Of a stretch of DNA of 45,946 nucleotides, positions 28,944-38,010 are shown in pieces. Origin of the DNA: Chara braunii. Its lineage: Eukaryota > Streptophyta > Charophyceae > Charales > Characeae. Numbering within the stretch: the stretch's first letter is position 1; every line of letters begins with the position of its first letter. The position numbers and the translations under genes are program-made. The notes under the pieces are model-generated. The model saw only the letters and a list, made by a program, of their open reading frames with translations. It did not search any database and was not told the DNA's origin. The DNA is taken from NCBI GenBank assembly GCA_003427395.1, contig BFEA01000014.1:6076752-6122697 (forward strand), written 5' to 3'.

Positions 28944-31512
28944 AGACACTGTGCTTCCTACGGACCGTCGCAGTAGCCGACGCTTCACCCACGGACTTGT
29001 CTTCGGACCCCCGGGTGGTGCGGTTGCTGGACGAGTTTGCCGACATCTTCAAGACACCTATCGCTGTGGTGCCGGACCGGCCGATCTCTCACGAGATCAT
29101 TCTTGAGGCCAGTGTCATGCCGCCGAAAGGTTGCATCTATCGGATGAGCGAGGAGGAGGTTGACGTCCTCTGCGCACAACTCGACTTGTTGGCCAAGGGC
29201 TGGATCCGCCCTAGCAGCTCCCCATATGGAGCACCAATTCTTTTCGTCCGGAAGAAGAACAAGGATCTACGATTGTGTATCGACTACCGCAAGCTCAATG
29301 CGCAAACCGTCAAGAATGCGGGGCCTCTCCCTCGCATCGACGATCTTCTTGAGCGATTGGGCGGCGCAAAGTATTTTTCTAAGTTGGACTTGAAATCGGG
29401 ATATCATCAAATCTCGATACGGCCGAACGCTAGCTACAAGTCCTTGTTCAAGGCGAGGTACGGGCATTTTGAGTGGGTGGTCATGTCTTTTGGCCTCACC
29501 AACGCCCCGACGACCTTTCAAGCGACAATGACCAATGAGTTCCGTGCAATGACGCTCCGCCGCGCCAAGTACAAGGCCAACCGCGACAAGTGCGAATTTG
29601 TCCGGCAAGAACTGGAATACTTGGGCCATTTTGTCACACCGAAGGGCATCAGTCTGCTATCGGACGGAGCCTCGGAACGTCACGGATGTCCGTTCGTTCC
29701 TTGGCCTTGCCGGCTACTACCAGCGTTTTATCAAAGGATACTCGAAAATCGCGGCCCACTTGAACAAGCTTCAATGCGAGGATCGGCCGGAGAGGAGGCG
29801 CGGGAATCATTTTTGGCTCTCAAAGCCGCGTTATTATCTGCGGAGGTCTTGCGGATATACGACCCGTTGTTGCCTACGCGCGTGACTACGGATGCGTCAG
29901 GCTATGGCATTGGTGAAGTCCTCGAGCAACATGACGGTGTGGAATGGCACCCGGTCGAGTATTTCAGCAAGAAAGTGTCTGCCGTGCATTCCATTGACGA
30001 TGCTCGCAAGAAGGAGCTCCTCGCTTTCGTCCACGCGCTCAAGCGGTGGCGGCACTTCCTCCTTTGTCGAAGCCAATTTCGATGGGTAACGGACAATAAT
30101 CTGTTGGTCTTCTATAAGACCCAAGACACCGTCAACAGCACCATCGCTCGATGGATGGCTTTCATTGACCAATTCGACTTATTTCCAGGTCACATTCCCG
30201 GGAAGTCGAACCGTTTTGCGGATGCTCTTTCACGGCGTCCGGATTATTGTACCGCGGTCTACTCAACCTTCGAGATCGACGATGACCTGCGGAACAGCTT
30301 CATCCGCGGCTACCAAGCCAACCCCGAGTTTCACGACAAGTACGCGAATTGCTCCTCTCCCAATCCGACGCCTTCTCACTACCGGATCCAAGAGGGGTAC
30401 TTGCTTGTCCACACACGGGGGAAGGACCTTCTTTGCGTACCGAGTGATCCTCACTTGCATACACGGCTTCTTGGCGAGTTCCACGATGCTCCCGCCACCG
30501 GACACTTTGGAGTCAATCACACGATTGGTCGACTTCGCCAACGATTTTGGTGGCCCGGCCTTCTCGGCGACGTCACGCGCTATTGCGAGTCATGCGAGGT
30601 TTGCGGACGCTGCAAATCTCGCAACCATCGTCCATACGGCGAGTTACGACCATTAACGGTCCCATTGAGGCGAAGGGAAGCGATTGCCATGGACATTACC
30701 GACCCGTTCCCCAAGCACAAGACCGGAGTGGATGAGATTCTCACGGTGGTCGACCGACTCACCAAGTTTGCCATGTTTTTGCCTTGTCGCTATCATGCCA
30801 AGGCACCGGAGTTGGCCAAGGTTCTCTACGCCGGTTGGATTCGAACCAAGGGTTACCCCAACGAAATCGTCTGCGACCGCGACACTCGGTTCATGTTCGA
30901 TTTTTGGTTGGCGCTCATCTCTCAAGCCCAGTTCAGCTCGCCATTCTCAGACTGATGGCCAGACGGAGAGGGCGCATCAGACCGCACAGGTTCTCCTTCG
31001 CACTCTCAGCCGCCCTGACCAGGACTGGGTTGAGCGGCTGTCGGACGTCGAGTTGGCCTACAACTCCTCTATCCAGCCGGCTATCGGGATGTCGCCCTTT
31101 GAGTTCGAGCACGGCTCGCCGGTCACTCCACCGTTGGACACTATTACTCCACAAACGACCGAGAGCGACGACCATCTTCTTTTCTTGCGTCGGATGCAAG
31201 AGCTTCTTGTCAAGGCATGCGATCAGATGACCAGGACGCAGCAACACATGAGCCAGCAGGCCAATCGCCAGCGTCTTCCTTGCCCATTCCGCGCCGGCGA
31301 TCTCGTTTGGGTCTCTGTCGTAGAATTCAGCCTTGAACAAGACATCTCTCGCAAGCTCCTCCCAAAATGGATGGGGCCTTGGCCGATCGTAGCACCCGCT
31401 GGGGACGCACCCGAGGGACCTTCCTTCACGATTCAGGTGCCCGGTCACTTGCCCGTCTAGCCAGTCTTTCATTGCTCCAAGTTGGCACTTTACACGCCAG
31501 CGGAACATGACG
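28944..31512 (+). pseudogene. pol: gypsy-3 pol lacking protease and RT active site
   Basis: One frame runs from 28586 to 30955 (789 codons with its leading part), yet key parts are gone. No protease follows the zinc knuckle; sequence passes directly to LLDEFADIFKTPIAVVPD. RT (29110-29640) has DYRKLN, YFSKLDLKSGYHQI and FGLTNAPTTFQATMTNEFRA, then jumps to [16 protein letters not shown], so the segment bearing the catalytic Y-x-D-D is missing in frame. Between about 29650 and 29800 the conserved RT connection ([20 protein letters not shown]) lies in another frame, with frame restored afterwards. RNase H (29880-30240): [34 protein letters not shown]. Integrase: H-H-C-C at 30450-30610, AMDITDPFP, CDRDTRF; a frameshift near 30920 precedes QTDGQTERAHQT. 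It breaks off at about 31512. Confidence 0.9.
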
Positions 31513-32069
31513 TGGCCAACTCGTTCCTCCAATTGGCGGGTAGAGGGTGCGCTGCTGGACTCGCCAGCATCTGGTCTTGGTGCAGATTGCTCCAAGTCCT
31601 GCACACGGGAATCAAGTGCCCGTGTAGCATCCTCGTGCAGACCCTTGTGGTTCTGCACCGCCTGTCGGAGATTCGCCAGCTCGGACTGCAGGTGGTTACA
31701 AGTGTAGACCAACCGGGTCACGAGCTTGGCCAGGAATTCCTTATGCTGCTCCTCCAGTGTCGCGTCGTCGTGCTCCTCGGATGGTTCAAAGTGCCAGAAC
31801 TTGAGCTTTTCTATGCTGGTGGATTCATGCCGCTGTAGCAGATCCTGGGCCTCCTTGCTGCGTGCCTGTGTATCTGCTTTGGCTTCTGCTTGAAGCCGCT
31901 GCTTTTCAACTGTTGCGGCCGCTTCAGCTTGTAGGCAGGCAGCCTTGGCTGCCGCCTGACGTTGTTCCTTAGCCTCGATCAGGGCGAGCTGAGCTTCGAA
32001 ACGCTGTCGGTACCCGGCAATGGACTAATTGGCCAGTTGGCCTGGCTTGCCCAGAGCTGAGCCCGTCAT
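31513..32069 (-). pseudogene. gag: Inverted gag fragment of a related gypsy family
   Basis: On the minus strand ATG at 32069 starts MTGSALGKPGQLAN, then TAG, then an open frame of about 170 codons: YRQRFEAQLALIEAKEQRQA, a long Ala/Gln/Glu/Lys coiled coil, LKFWHFEPSEEHDDATLEEQ, and LVYTCNHLQSELANLRQAVQ. It has the same architecture as the N-terminal half of gypsy-3 gag but is a different subfamily. It stops abruptly at about 31513, where plus-strand pol (SKLALYTPAEHD) ends, so two truncated elements are joined tail to tail with no spacer. The apparent frame continuing on the minus strand through pol is an antisense shadow. Confidence 0.75.
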
Positions 32070-32074
32070 GGTGG

Positions 32075-32255
32075 CAGGGCACTGCTGATGTGGCACTGTG
32101 GCACTGCTGATGTGGTACTGCTGATGTGGTACCGCTGATGTGGCACTCTTGCTGACGTGGCACTGTTGCTGATGCGGCACTGTTGTCGTGGCATTGCATT
32201 TGTGGCACTGTTACTGACGTGGCACTGTTGCTGACATGGCACTGCTGATGTGGCA
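32075..32255 (-). repeat. CAGCAG minisatellite upstream of the inverted gag
   Basis: Plus-strand units such as GCACTGCTGATGTGGC and ACTGTTGCTGACGTGGC, period about 14-17 bp, roughly ten units. It is the reverse-complement counterpart of the array at 27328 and occupies the same place relative to its gag start. Confidence 0.8.
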
Positions 32256-32734
32256 CTGTACCAAGCCGGGAATGCATGCAAAGGGGTGGGTGGGAGGGAA
32301 AACGCAGGTAGGTAACCAACCCAGCTATACTTCCTCCCGGTCCTAATCAACAGAATAAAATAAAATAAAAAAATAAAGAAGCGGATCACCCCTCCCTTTT
32401 TTTTTTTGTATATCTGTCGATCTGTTATGAGTAAGGCATGTCAGAAGAGTACTATGATCGAGATCTAGGGGAGATTCCGCAAAGTTTCGGCTTTCACAAA
32501 AATGCGATCTTGAAAAAAAACTTTGCGAAGTAGAGTAGAGATGCGATTTTCAGAAAAGAACTAAATCTAGTTTCTGAGAATATGGCAACCTCCTAATATG
32601 CCTAAAACGAAATGCTGGTATGCTTTGCAAGATTTCGGTTTTCAAAAAAATTGCGCGATAGAATGGAGATTCGATTTTCAGAAAAGAATATATCCGGTTC
32701 CCGAGAATATGACAATCTCTATTGTTATCCTAAT
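32256..32734. other. Spacer inside the 9.2-kb element, no gene
   Basis: No coding signal. A poly-T run lies at 32398-32406. A direct duplication occurs at about 32540-32600 and 32660-32720: CGATTTTCAGAAAAGAA, then GAGAATATG(G/A)CAA. It may represent leader sequence of the inverted element followed by spacer of the outer element. Confidence 0.4.
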
Positions 32735-33735
32735 ACACAGGAAGAATGAGTGAGCCCCAACCATACACAGACGAAGAAGATGGGGGTTAGATGAAGAAGA
32801 AGCCTCATCAACACCAAGTCTTCGGCACAGGCCCAAATAGTCCCTCTTCAAATGTCTGAATCCCATTGTCGAGTCTGGATCCAATGTCGTAAAGTCTCAA
32901 GTCTCTACTCTCTCTCTCTCTCTCTCTCGTTGTCCGCAGATACTGAGAAGTCAGGTAGTGAGAGGGTGAAGAAGAGATGGTGGAGGAGGAAGAAGAAGAA
33001 CTCTCTCTCTCTCTCTGTCTCAGTCCGGTACTAACCTGTGAAGTTGGCGCCTTGATGCAGGTACCTCGAAGATGGAGCTGGAGCTATGGCGCCACAGGTA
33101 AGTCTCACTGTCCTCCGCCAGCCATCTCTCTCCAACACTACTACTACTACTACTAGCGCCCTGCGCTGAAGACTACTCCTGCAGCTACGTGCCCAGCGCT
33201 GAAGACTACTGCTAGCGCTAAGCTACTCTTGCAGCGCACGTCCAGAGTGTTGCTGCCGAATCCTGAAGACTACTACTGCCTCGGCCTCTGACTGCCTTTT
33301 ACCTACCCGTGAAGTGCATGGGAACTCCCTATGTACTACTCGGCCTGCCTTTTCTGCCTGCAGCTGCAGGGCGAGGCAGTCCAGGAGGCTGCTCTTCCCA
33401 ATGCCAGGGCGAACCAGGGGCTGGCGCTGCAGCTCCTGCTGAGGCTGTCATGGGGAACAGGCCAGAAATAGCCTGTTCCCGAAACCCTGGTTTGGTGCCT
33501 GAGTATTAGGGCAGGTCGATCTTATGAGAGCCCGAAAGTGGCCCTCCGTTTCAGGCTGAAAAGCCTCAGGGCTGAAAAACCCTGTTTTAGGCTGAAATGA
33601 CATAGGGCCTGCAGGCCCTCGTTTCAGTCTTTCAGGTTGAAACGACACGGGGCCTGTAAGCCCTTATTTCTAGGCTTTTAGGCTGAGAATGCGGGACGGG
33701 CCCTGCAGGCCCGTGTGGCTACGCAGTATGCCACA
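32735..33735 (-). repeat. Right inverted arm of the 9.2-kb element
   Basis: Reverse complement of the left arm. Landmarks are a (TC) run at 32908-32928, CACCAAGTCTTCGGCACAGG near 32810, CAGGTACCTCGAAG near 33059, CCCGTGAAGTGCATGGGAAC near 33308, ACTACTCGGCCTGCC near 33335, and CCTGTTCCCGAAACCCTGG near 33472. It ends GCAGTATGCCACA at 33735, next to resumed LTR sequence. Confidence 0.8.
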
Positions 33736-33786
33736 CCCTCCCTCTCTCCTCTCCCTCGGCTCTCCCTCAGCCTCACGCCCGTCACA
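33736..33786 (+). repeat. gypsy-2 3' LTR, right piece (51 bp)
   Basis: Aligns without gaps to the last 51 bp of the 5' LTR (15763-15813) with three differences, and is followed at once by the CTTGG target duplicate. This piece proves that the two distant halves are one LTR. Confidence 0.88.
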
Positions 33787-33910
33787 CTTGGGGTCAGCCT
33801 AAGGGGCTCTGATGCAGTTTCAGAGTACGACCTGGATTGTAAGACACCGCGGAACAGGGATCCTCAGGAAATCATGGCAATTAAGGTAGGGAAACAGGGA
33901 TTGAACCCGA

Positions 33911-34320
33911 GGCGCCTAGGTGACCACTCCCAAACAGCGACGGAAAGGTAGGAGCAGTGGGTCTGAGAACTACCACGCTCGCAGACCCAGACCTAGGAGA
34001 GAAGGAAAGACAGGCTGCAGGTACAAAGAGGGGGACTCGCATGCACAAACCGAGGGACGAGGCTCCCTCGCGTGCACGATCACTGTTGAAACCTGACGCT
34101 GAGGGTTGTGTGCACGCGTTCGTGTTGACGGAACCTGAAGTGCTCGTGAAGCGCCCGTAACAACCTGCCGTTGATGAACGCCCAACCCAAGGCGCCTGGG
34201 TGACCACTCCCAAGCAGCAATGGAAAGGAAGGAGCAGCGGGTCTGAGTACTACCATGCGCACAGACTCAGACCAAGGAGAGAAGGAGGGACAGGCCGGAT
34301 GTACAAAGAGGGGGACTCAC
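33911..34320. repeat. Direct repeat, two 130-bp units at 280-bp period
   Basis: 33911-34040 and 34191-34320 share GGCGCCT(A/G)GGTGACCACTCC, GGAGCAG(T/C)GGGTCTGAG, ACTACCA, GGAGAGAAGGA and GTACAAAGAGGGGGACTC. The gap between the copies contains the left arm of an inverted repeat (34053-34174). Confidence 0.8.
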
Positions 34321-34569
34321 TGGACCGAAGGAGGACAGGGGACACGGGGAACTCGTTGACCTGGGGGACGTGAAAGGACGGGATGTGCATGGGAGAGAGG
34401 GGGGGGGGACCAAGGTGAACTAGTCGAGCAAAGGGGCTTGCGTTCAGCAACACCAGGTTGCTATGGGTGTGTCACGAGCGCTTCAGGTTGCGTCAACACG
34501 AACGCGTGCACACAACCCTCAGCATCAGGTTTCGAAAGTGATCGTGCATGCGAAGGAGCCTCGTCCCTA
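34053..34569. repeat. Inverted repeat, two 122-bp arms
   Basis: 34053-34174 is closely similar to the reverse complement of 34448-34569. Shared blocks include GGGACGAGGCTCC, TGCACGATCACT, GAAACCTGA, CTGAGGGTTGTGTGCACGCG and TTCGTGTTGACG. Divergence is low compared with the larger arms elsewhere in the window. The spacer includes the second 130-bp direct-repeat unit. Confidence 0.8.
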
Positions 34570-35108
34570 CTGCCTTCTCAAGCTGTGCCCACGGGAGCTA
34601 TCTCTCGAGAGTCAAGCGGAGCGGGGTGCAAGCGGCATCGAACAGAGGTGGGCAATGTTTATTAAAAAAATAGTTGTACGGGAAAGCTAAGTAGTGGACC
34701 GAAAGAGTCGGGTAAGGAGAAAGAAAGAGAGAGAAGGGAAAGGGTGCGAGAGGAGGAAGAAGAGGCAAGAAGGGGAAGCGATGATGGAGCGAACACGGGA
34801 ATGCAGGCAATCCAGACCAACTGTCTCGGGATACGCCACAGGGAAACGGTCGTGATATGGAAGGAGGTCAAGCCTCGCAGCGAGTGAGCAAGGTCAGGTG
34901 TCAAGGGAGGGTTTTGAAGGCATCCGGGTAAACGAGAGAAAGCTGTTTAAGAGCTTAGTGTGGTCAGGGAGAGCGCGGAAAAAGCTGCTACGGTCAGAAG
35001 GAGCTTTGCGGCGAGCGGAGAGCAGTCTGGGCGTACGCATGGTGAGTGTCAAGAGAGGTTCTACAGCGGAGGTGATCACAACGAGGCTGGTGTCAAGAGG
35101 GAGCAGAA
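34570..35108. other. Unassigned, purine-rich
   Basis: No recognised gene. It contains GAGAAAGAAAGAGAGAGAAG-like purine tracts near 34717-34740. It leads into the 242-bp duplication. Confidence 0.4.
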
Positions 35109-35592
35109 GGCAACACGACATACGAGAGAGGAGCTTGTGGCGGGCTAGTAGGATCAGAAGACATCGCGTCATGCTGGAAGGGAACTCGGCGTGCCAGGGT
35201 TTGGCAGAGAGGGCTCTGCGGTTGTGTTGAAGGCATCGCGAAAAGTTGGCCTCGCAGCGAGATTCTTCGACCAAGATCAGCGTGAAAAGCTAGAGGGGGC
35301 TTGCAACGAGCTAGTACAAACTGAAAACTCCATAGAGAAGCTGCCCGGCAGGCAACGCGACACATGAGAGAGGAGCTTGTGGCGGGCTAGTAGGATCAGA
35401 AGACATCGCGTCACGCTGGAAGGGAACTCGGCGTGCCAGGGTTTGGCAGAGAGGACTCTGCGGTTGTGTTGAAGCCATCGCGAAAAGTTGGCCTCGCAGC
35501 GAGAGGCTTCGACTAAGATCAGCGTGAAAAGCTAGAGGGGGCTTGCAACGAGCTAGTACAAACTGAAAACTCCACAGAGAAGCTGCCCGGCA
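35109..35592. repeat. Near-perfect tandem duplication, unit 242 bp
   Basis: 35109-35350 and 35351-35592 are almost identical and differ at only a handful of positions (for example AACACG/AACGCG, CATACGAG/CACATGAG, GATTCTTCGACC/GAGGCTTCGACT). It is the most recent-looking duplication in the window. No protein is recognised. Confidence 0.9.
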
Positions 35593-36497
35593 GAGAGTAT
35601 CCCTCGTAACCGGAGTTCAGCCGAGAGGCAGTTCAGCGCATCCCTTGTGGCCAGAGGTCGTTACAACGAACCCGATCAACCTAATAATTTGACAGTCCGT
35701 CAGGCGCCTAACCCCATCAAGGAAAGGCGCTTTTCTCCGTTTTCGGCGATTGTAGATAGCCATGTTCCTGCAAGAAGGGAAAAACTCCGTTCTCAACTCG
35801 ATGCTAACTCTCCGCGAACGCGATTTGCGTAACTACTCGCTTTTACCATGCTTGACAGTTGACTGGTTGGGACAGGCACATATAGGGTAGGGTTCAGTGA
35901 CACAGGAGTCAGGGAGAAATCTTGGTACAAAAAGAAGGCTGATAACAGAGATGTTGGTACCGAAACCAGTAAAGAGTCGATCAGTCTCAAGTCTCTCTTT
36001 GGTTCTGTTATACCTATGTGCTCGTGAGTAAAACTGTGAACTGGTGAGATGCACCGTGCCGCTACTGAAGTCTAATAGTAACAGAAAATGCGGGTCTGCT
36101 ACCGAGACGTGTTTTATTTCGGAACCTGGCCCCTAACCCCAGTAAGAACCTGATCAGTTTCGTATTCATTTTTTGGGTCTGTAAAACCTTCGCGTGCGTG
36201 AACAAACTGTTGTCTGTTGTAACGTGCTGTACTTTTATTGAAGTTCGATTGCAACAAGAAGGGCAGAATTGTTGGCGAATCCTCTTTGATTAAATTTGTT
36301 AATCGTGGTTATCATTTTCAAGGAGACCAAGAGGGGGCTAAATGAAACTCTTATATTGGGGCTGTGACAGGCGTCTGAACTCCAGGACCGTCTTGCTGTC
36401 GAGGACCTCCGAAGAGGGTGCGCCGAGTCACAGATGGCGTCGCCCCTGGCTTCGACAGTAGACAGGATCCACCTCCCCGGGTTTTCACCACAGTTTT
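35593..36497 (+). other. Possible LTR remnant with an internal tandem of about 150 bp
   Basis: No gene. Two diverged blocks, roughly 35960-36080 and 36145-36245, share GATCAGT(C/T)TC, GGTTCTGTTATA- or GGGTCTGTAAAA-like text, GCGTG or CTCGTGAGTA, and ACTGAAG/ATTGAAG. A primer-site-like sequence follows at 36498, so the stretch could be the end of a different LTR. This is weak evidence. Confidence 0.35.
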
Positions 36498-36510
36498 GGT
36501 GCCGTTGCCA
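36498..36510 (+). other. Primer-binding-site-like sequence
   Basis: TGGTGCCGTTGCC followed by AGGGAGGGG. It is one mismatch from TGGCGCCGTTGCC, the primer site found in several plant gypsy lineages (Athila/Tat type). The CACCACAG just before could end an LTR. No gag or pol of such an element was recognised downstream. Confidence 0.4.
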
Positions 36511-36723
36511 GGGAGGGGACAGCACCCCGAGGGCCTCATGCTTCCCTGTTAGCAAGGGGGTTCGTCGAGCAAAAAATTGATTAGGTTGTAATGCGAAACC
36601 GTTTTGTTTTATTGTTTGATATAATTTTGCGCAAACAAAAATTTTCTGCTTTATTCTTTCTGTAAATTGCGGGAAAAATAAGTATCTCATTTCGTTATAT
36701 TCTGTTTTTAATTTTCCCGGCCG

Positions 36724-38010
36724 CTAGTGGGGTGTGGAAATGCTGTCAAAATTTTGTGAGAATTAATTCTGATTGTGTTATATTTCTGTTTTGAATTTTA
36801 TTGACCCCTAGTGGGGTGGGGAAATGCTGTCAGAATTTTGTGAAAGTTAATTCCATGGTAACCGCCCGCACGTCCGGACCGGGTTCCAGACAGTTTGGTG
36901 TCCGGTGTATGGTGTCTGGTGTCCGGTGTCCGGTCCCCATGTCTGGATGGAGGCCCCTGGGGCAAAAACCTGAAAAAAAAATGGGCCGGCCCAGGACGTT
37001 TGTCGGGTCCTAGCCGCCCCTTGAAAAATAATGGGGTGATTTTTAAGTGTCCTTTCACCCCACCGGACATGGCCTGGAGGTCCAGACACAAGACACTGCA
37101 GGTTTTTGAGGTGGCGGGTTTCGCACAGGCCCGAGCAATTTCAAGGCGGCCGTTTCGACGTGGCACCCGCCGCTCCTGCCCGCTAGAGAGAGAGAGAGAG
37201 AGACAGAGAGCACTGACAGTGCTGCCAGTCTGAAGACTCTGAGGTTCTGAATTGAACTGCAAAGTTCGAACTTTTTTAAGTTACATATGAACTTACGAAG
37301 TTATGAACTTGAATTACTAAATCCAAAGTTCAAAGTTCAAAGTTAATCATACTTCTTTTTTTTTTTCAATTCTCTGTTTCTTTAGTCTTGTGCCTGCTTT
37401 GCACTGTTTGCAACTCTGCATGTCTGCTAGTTAAATGTGCTGGTTGATTTGCTGCAAGACACGTGCTCTGCTGCCTGAACTACAGAGTGCAAAGTAGGTA
37501 AGTGCCTGCCAACACCCCCACCCAACCTCCCCCCCACCCCCGTTTTTTATTTTTTTCATTTTTGGGTCCAGACATTTTTGCACCCCGGGGACCGGTCCGG
37601 ACTGTCCGGTGTCCGGTGATGTCCGGATCATTGGACAGTCCGGACCGGTCCAGACACTGGTCCGGAAGACAGTCCGGAAGTGTCCGGTGTCCGGTTCTGG
37701 GGTTACCATGGTTAATTCTGATTCTGTTATATTCTGTTTTTAAATTTTCTGACCCCCAGTGGGGTGGTGAAATGCTTTCAAAATTTTGCGAAAATTGATT
37801 CTGATTCTGTTATGTTATGTTTTTAATTTTCCCGACCCCTAGTGGGGTGTGGAAATGGTGTCAAAATTTTTCGAAATTAATTTTTGATTCAGTTACATTT
37901 TGCTTTTTTTTTTCCCGACCCCTAGTGGGGTGGGGGAACTCTGTTGATATTTGTAGAAATTAATTTCTGATTTTGTTATGGTTGGTTATTAATTTTTCCA
38001 ATCCTAAGGA
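36724..38010. repeat. 83-bp satellite, six units, split by a transposon
   Basis: Units carry GACCCCTAGTGGGGTG, GGAAATGCTGTCAAAATTTT and TTAATTCTGATTCTGTTAT. The CTAGTGG motif falls at 36724, 36808, 37756, 37839 and 37922, with a variant CTAAGGA at 38004. Spacing is 82-84 bp, except for the interval holding the element at 36854-37710, which becomes 83 once the element and one 8-bp duplicate are subtracted. A lone related unit lies at 42130. Confidence 0.9.
36854..37710. mobile_element. CATGGTAACC-ended DNA transposon, copy 2 (857 bp, hAT-like)
   Basis: Perfect ends CATGGTAACC and GGTTACCATG. GTTAATTC at 36846-36853 and at 37711-37718 forms an exact 8-bp target-site duplication. The interrupted satellite unit confirms the empty-site sequence. 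Subterminal GTCCGG/CCGGAC clusters and internal blocks (GGCCCAGGACGTTT, a (GA) run, CACTGACAGTGCTGCCA, TGCAAGACACGTGCTCTGCT) match copy 1 in order. It is longer than copy 1, mainly through an AT-rich stretch at 37265-37430 with repeated AAAGTTC motifs. No transposase, so non-autonomous. Confidence 0.9.

Larger units (their letters stand above)
24509..33735. mobile_element. 9.2-kb composite element with 1-kb inverted terminal arms
   Basis: The left arm (24509-25506) aligns over its whole length with the reverse complement of the right arm (32735-33735). Outer ends read TGTTACATGCTGC and TGTGGCATACTGC. Both arms stop where LTR sequence resumes, so they behave as termini of one inserted unit. 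Outer arm parts carry many short palindromic motifs (AGCCTGAAA, GGGCCTACAGGCCC), like subterminal transposase-binding repeats. Inner arm parts carry GA/CT runs and CAGCGC blocks. Arms are visibly diverged. The cargo is a CATGGTAACC transposon, gypsy-3 and an inverted gag fragment. I see no transposase and no clear TSD, and 116 bp of the LTR are missing at the site. A Mutator-type or foldback element is possible. Confidence 0.75.
15344..33786 (+). mobile_element. Ty3/gypsy chromovirus gypsy-2, split by a nested 9.2-kb element
   Basis: The left end is a TGTTACGG LTR start at 15344. The right end is CGTCACA at 33786. CTTGG occurs at 15339-15343 and again at 33787-33791, a perfect 5-bp target-site duplication typical of LTR retrotransposons. 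Internal order: primer binding site (15815), long leader with N-gap, gag (17941), protease, RT, RNase H, integrase, chromodomain, polypurine tract (24191), 3' LTR. The 3' LTR is in two pieces (24206-24508 and 33736-33786) because another element lies inside it. The two LTRs differ at about 19 of 303 positions in the left piece by hand count, so the insertion is not recent. The coding region has stops, frameshifts and an internal deletion. Confidence 0.88.

Noticed and set aside
30933-31512. Minus-strand frame continuing from the inverted gag through pol
   Set aside because: Below 31513 the frame is the antisense of plus-strand integrase; only the part above 31513 is real gag sequence.
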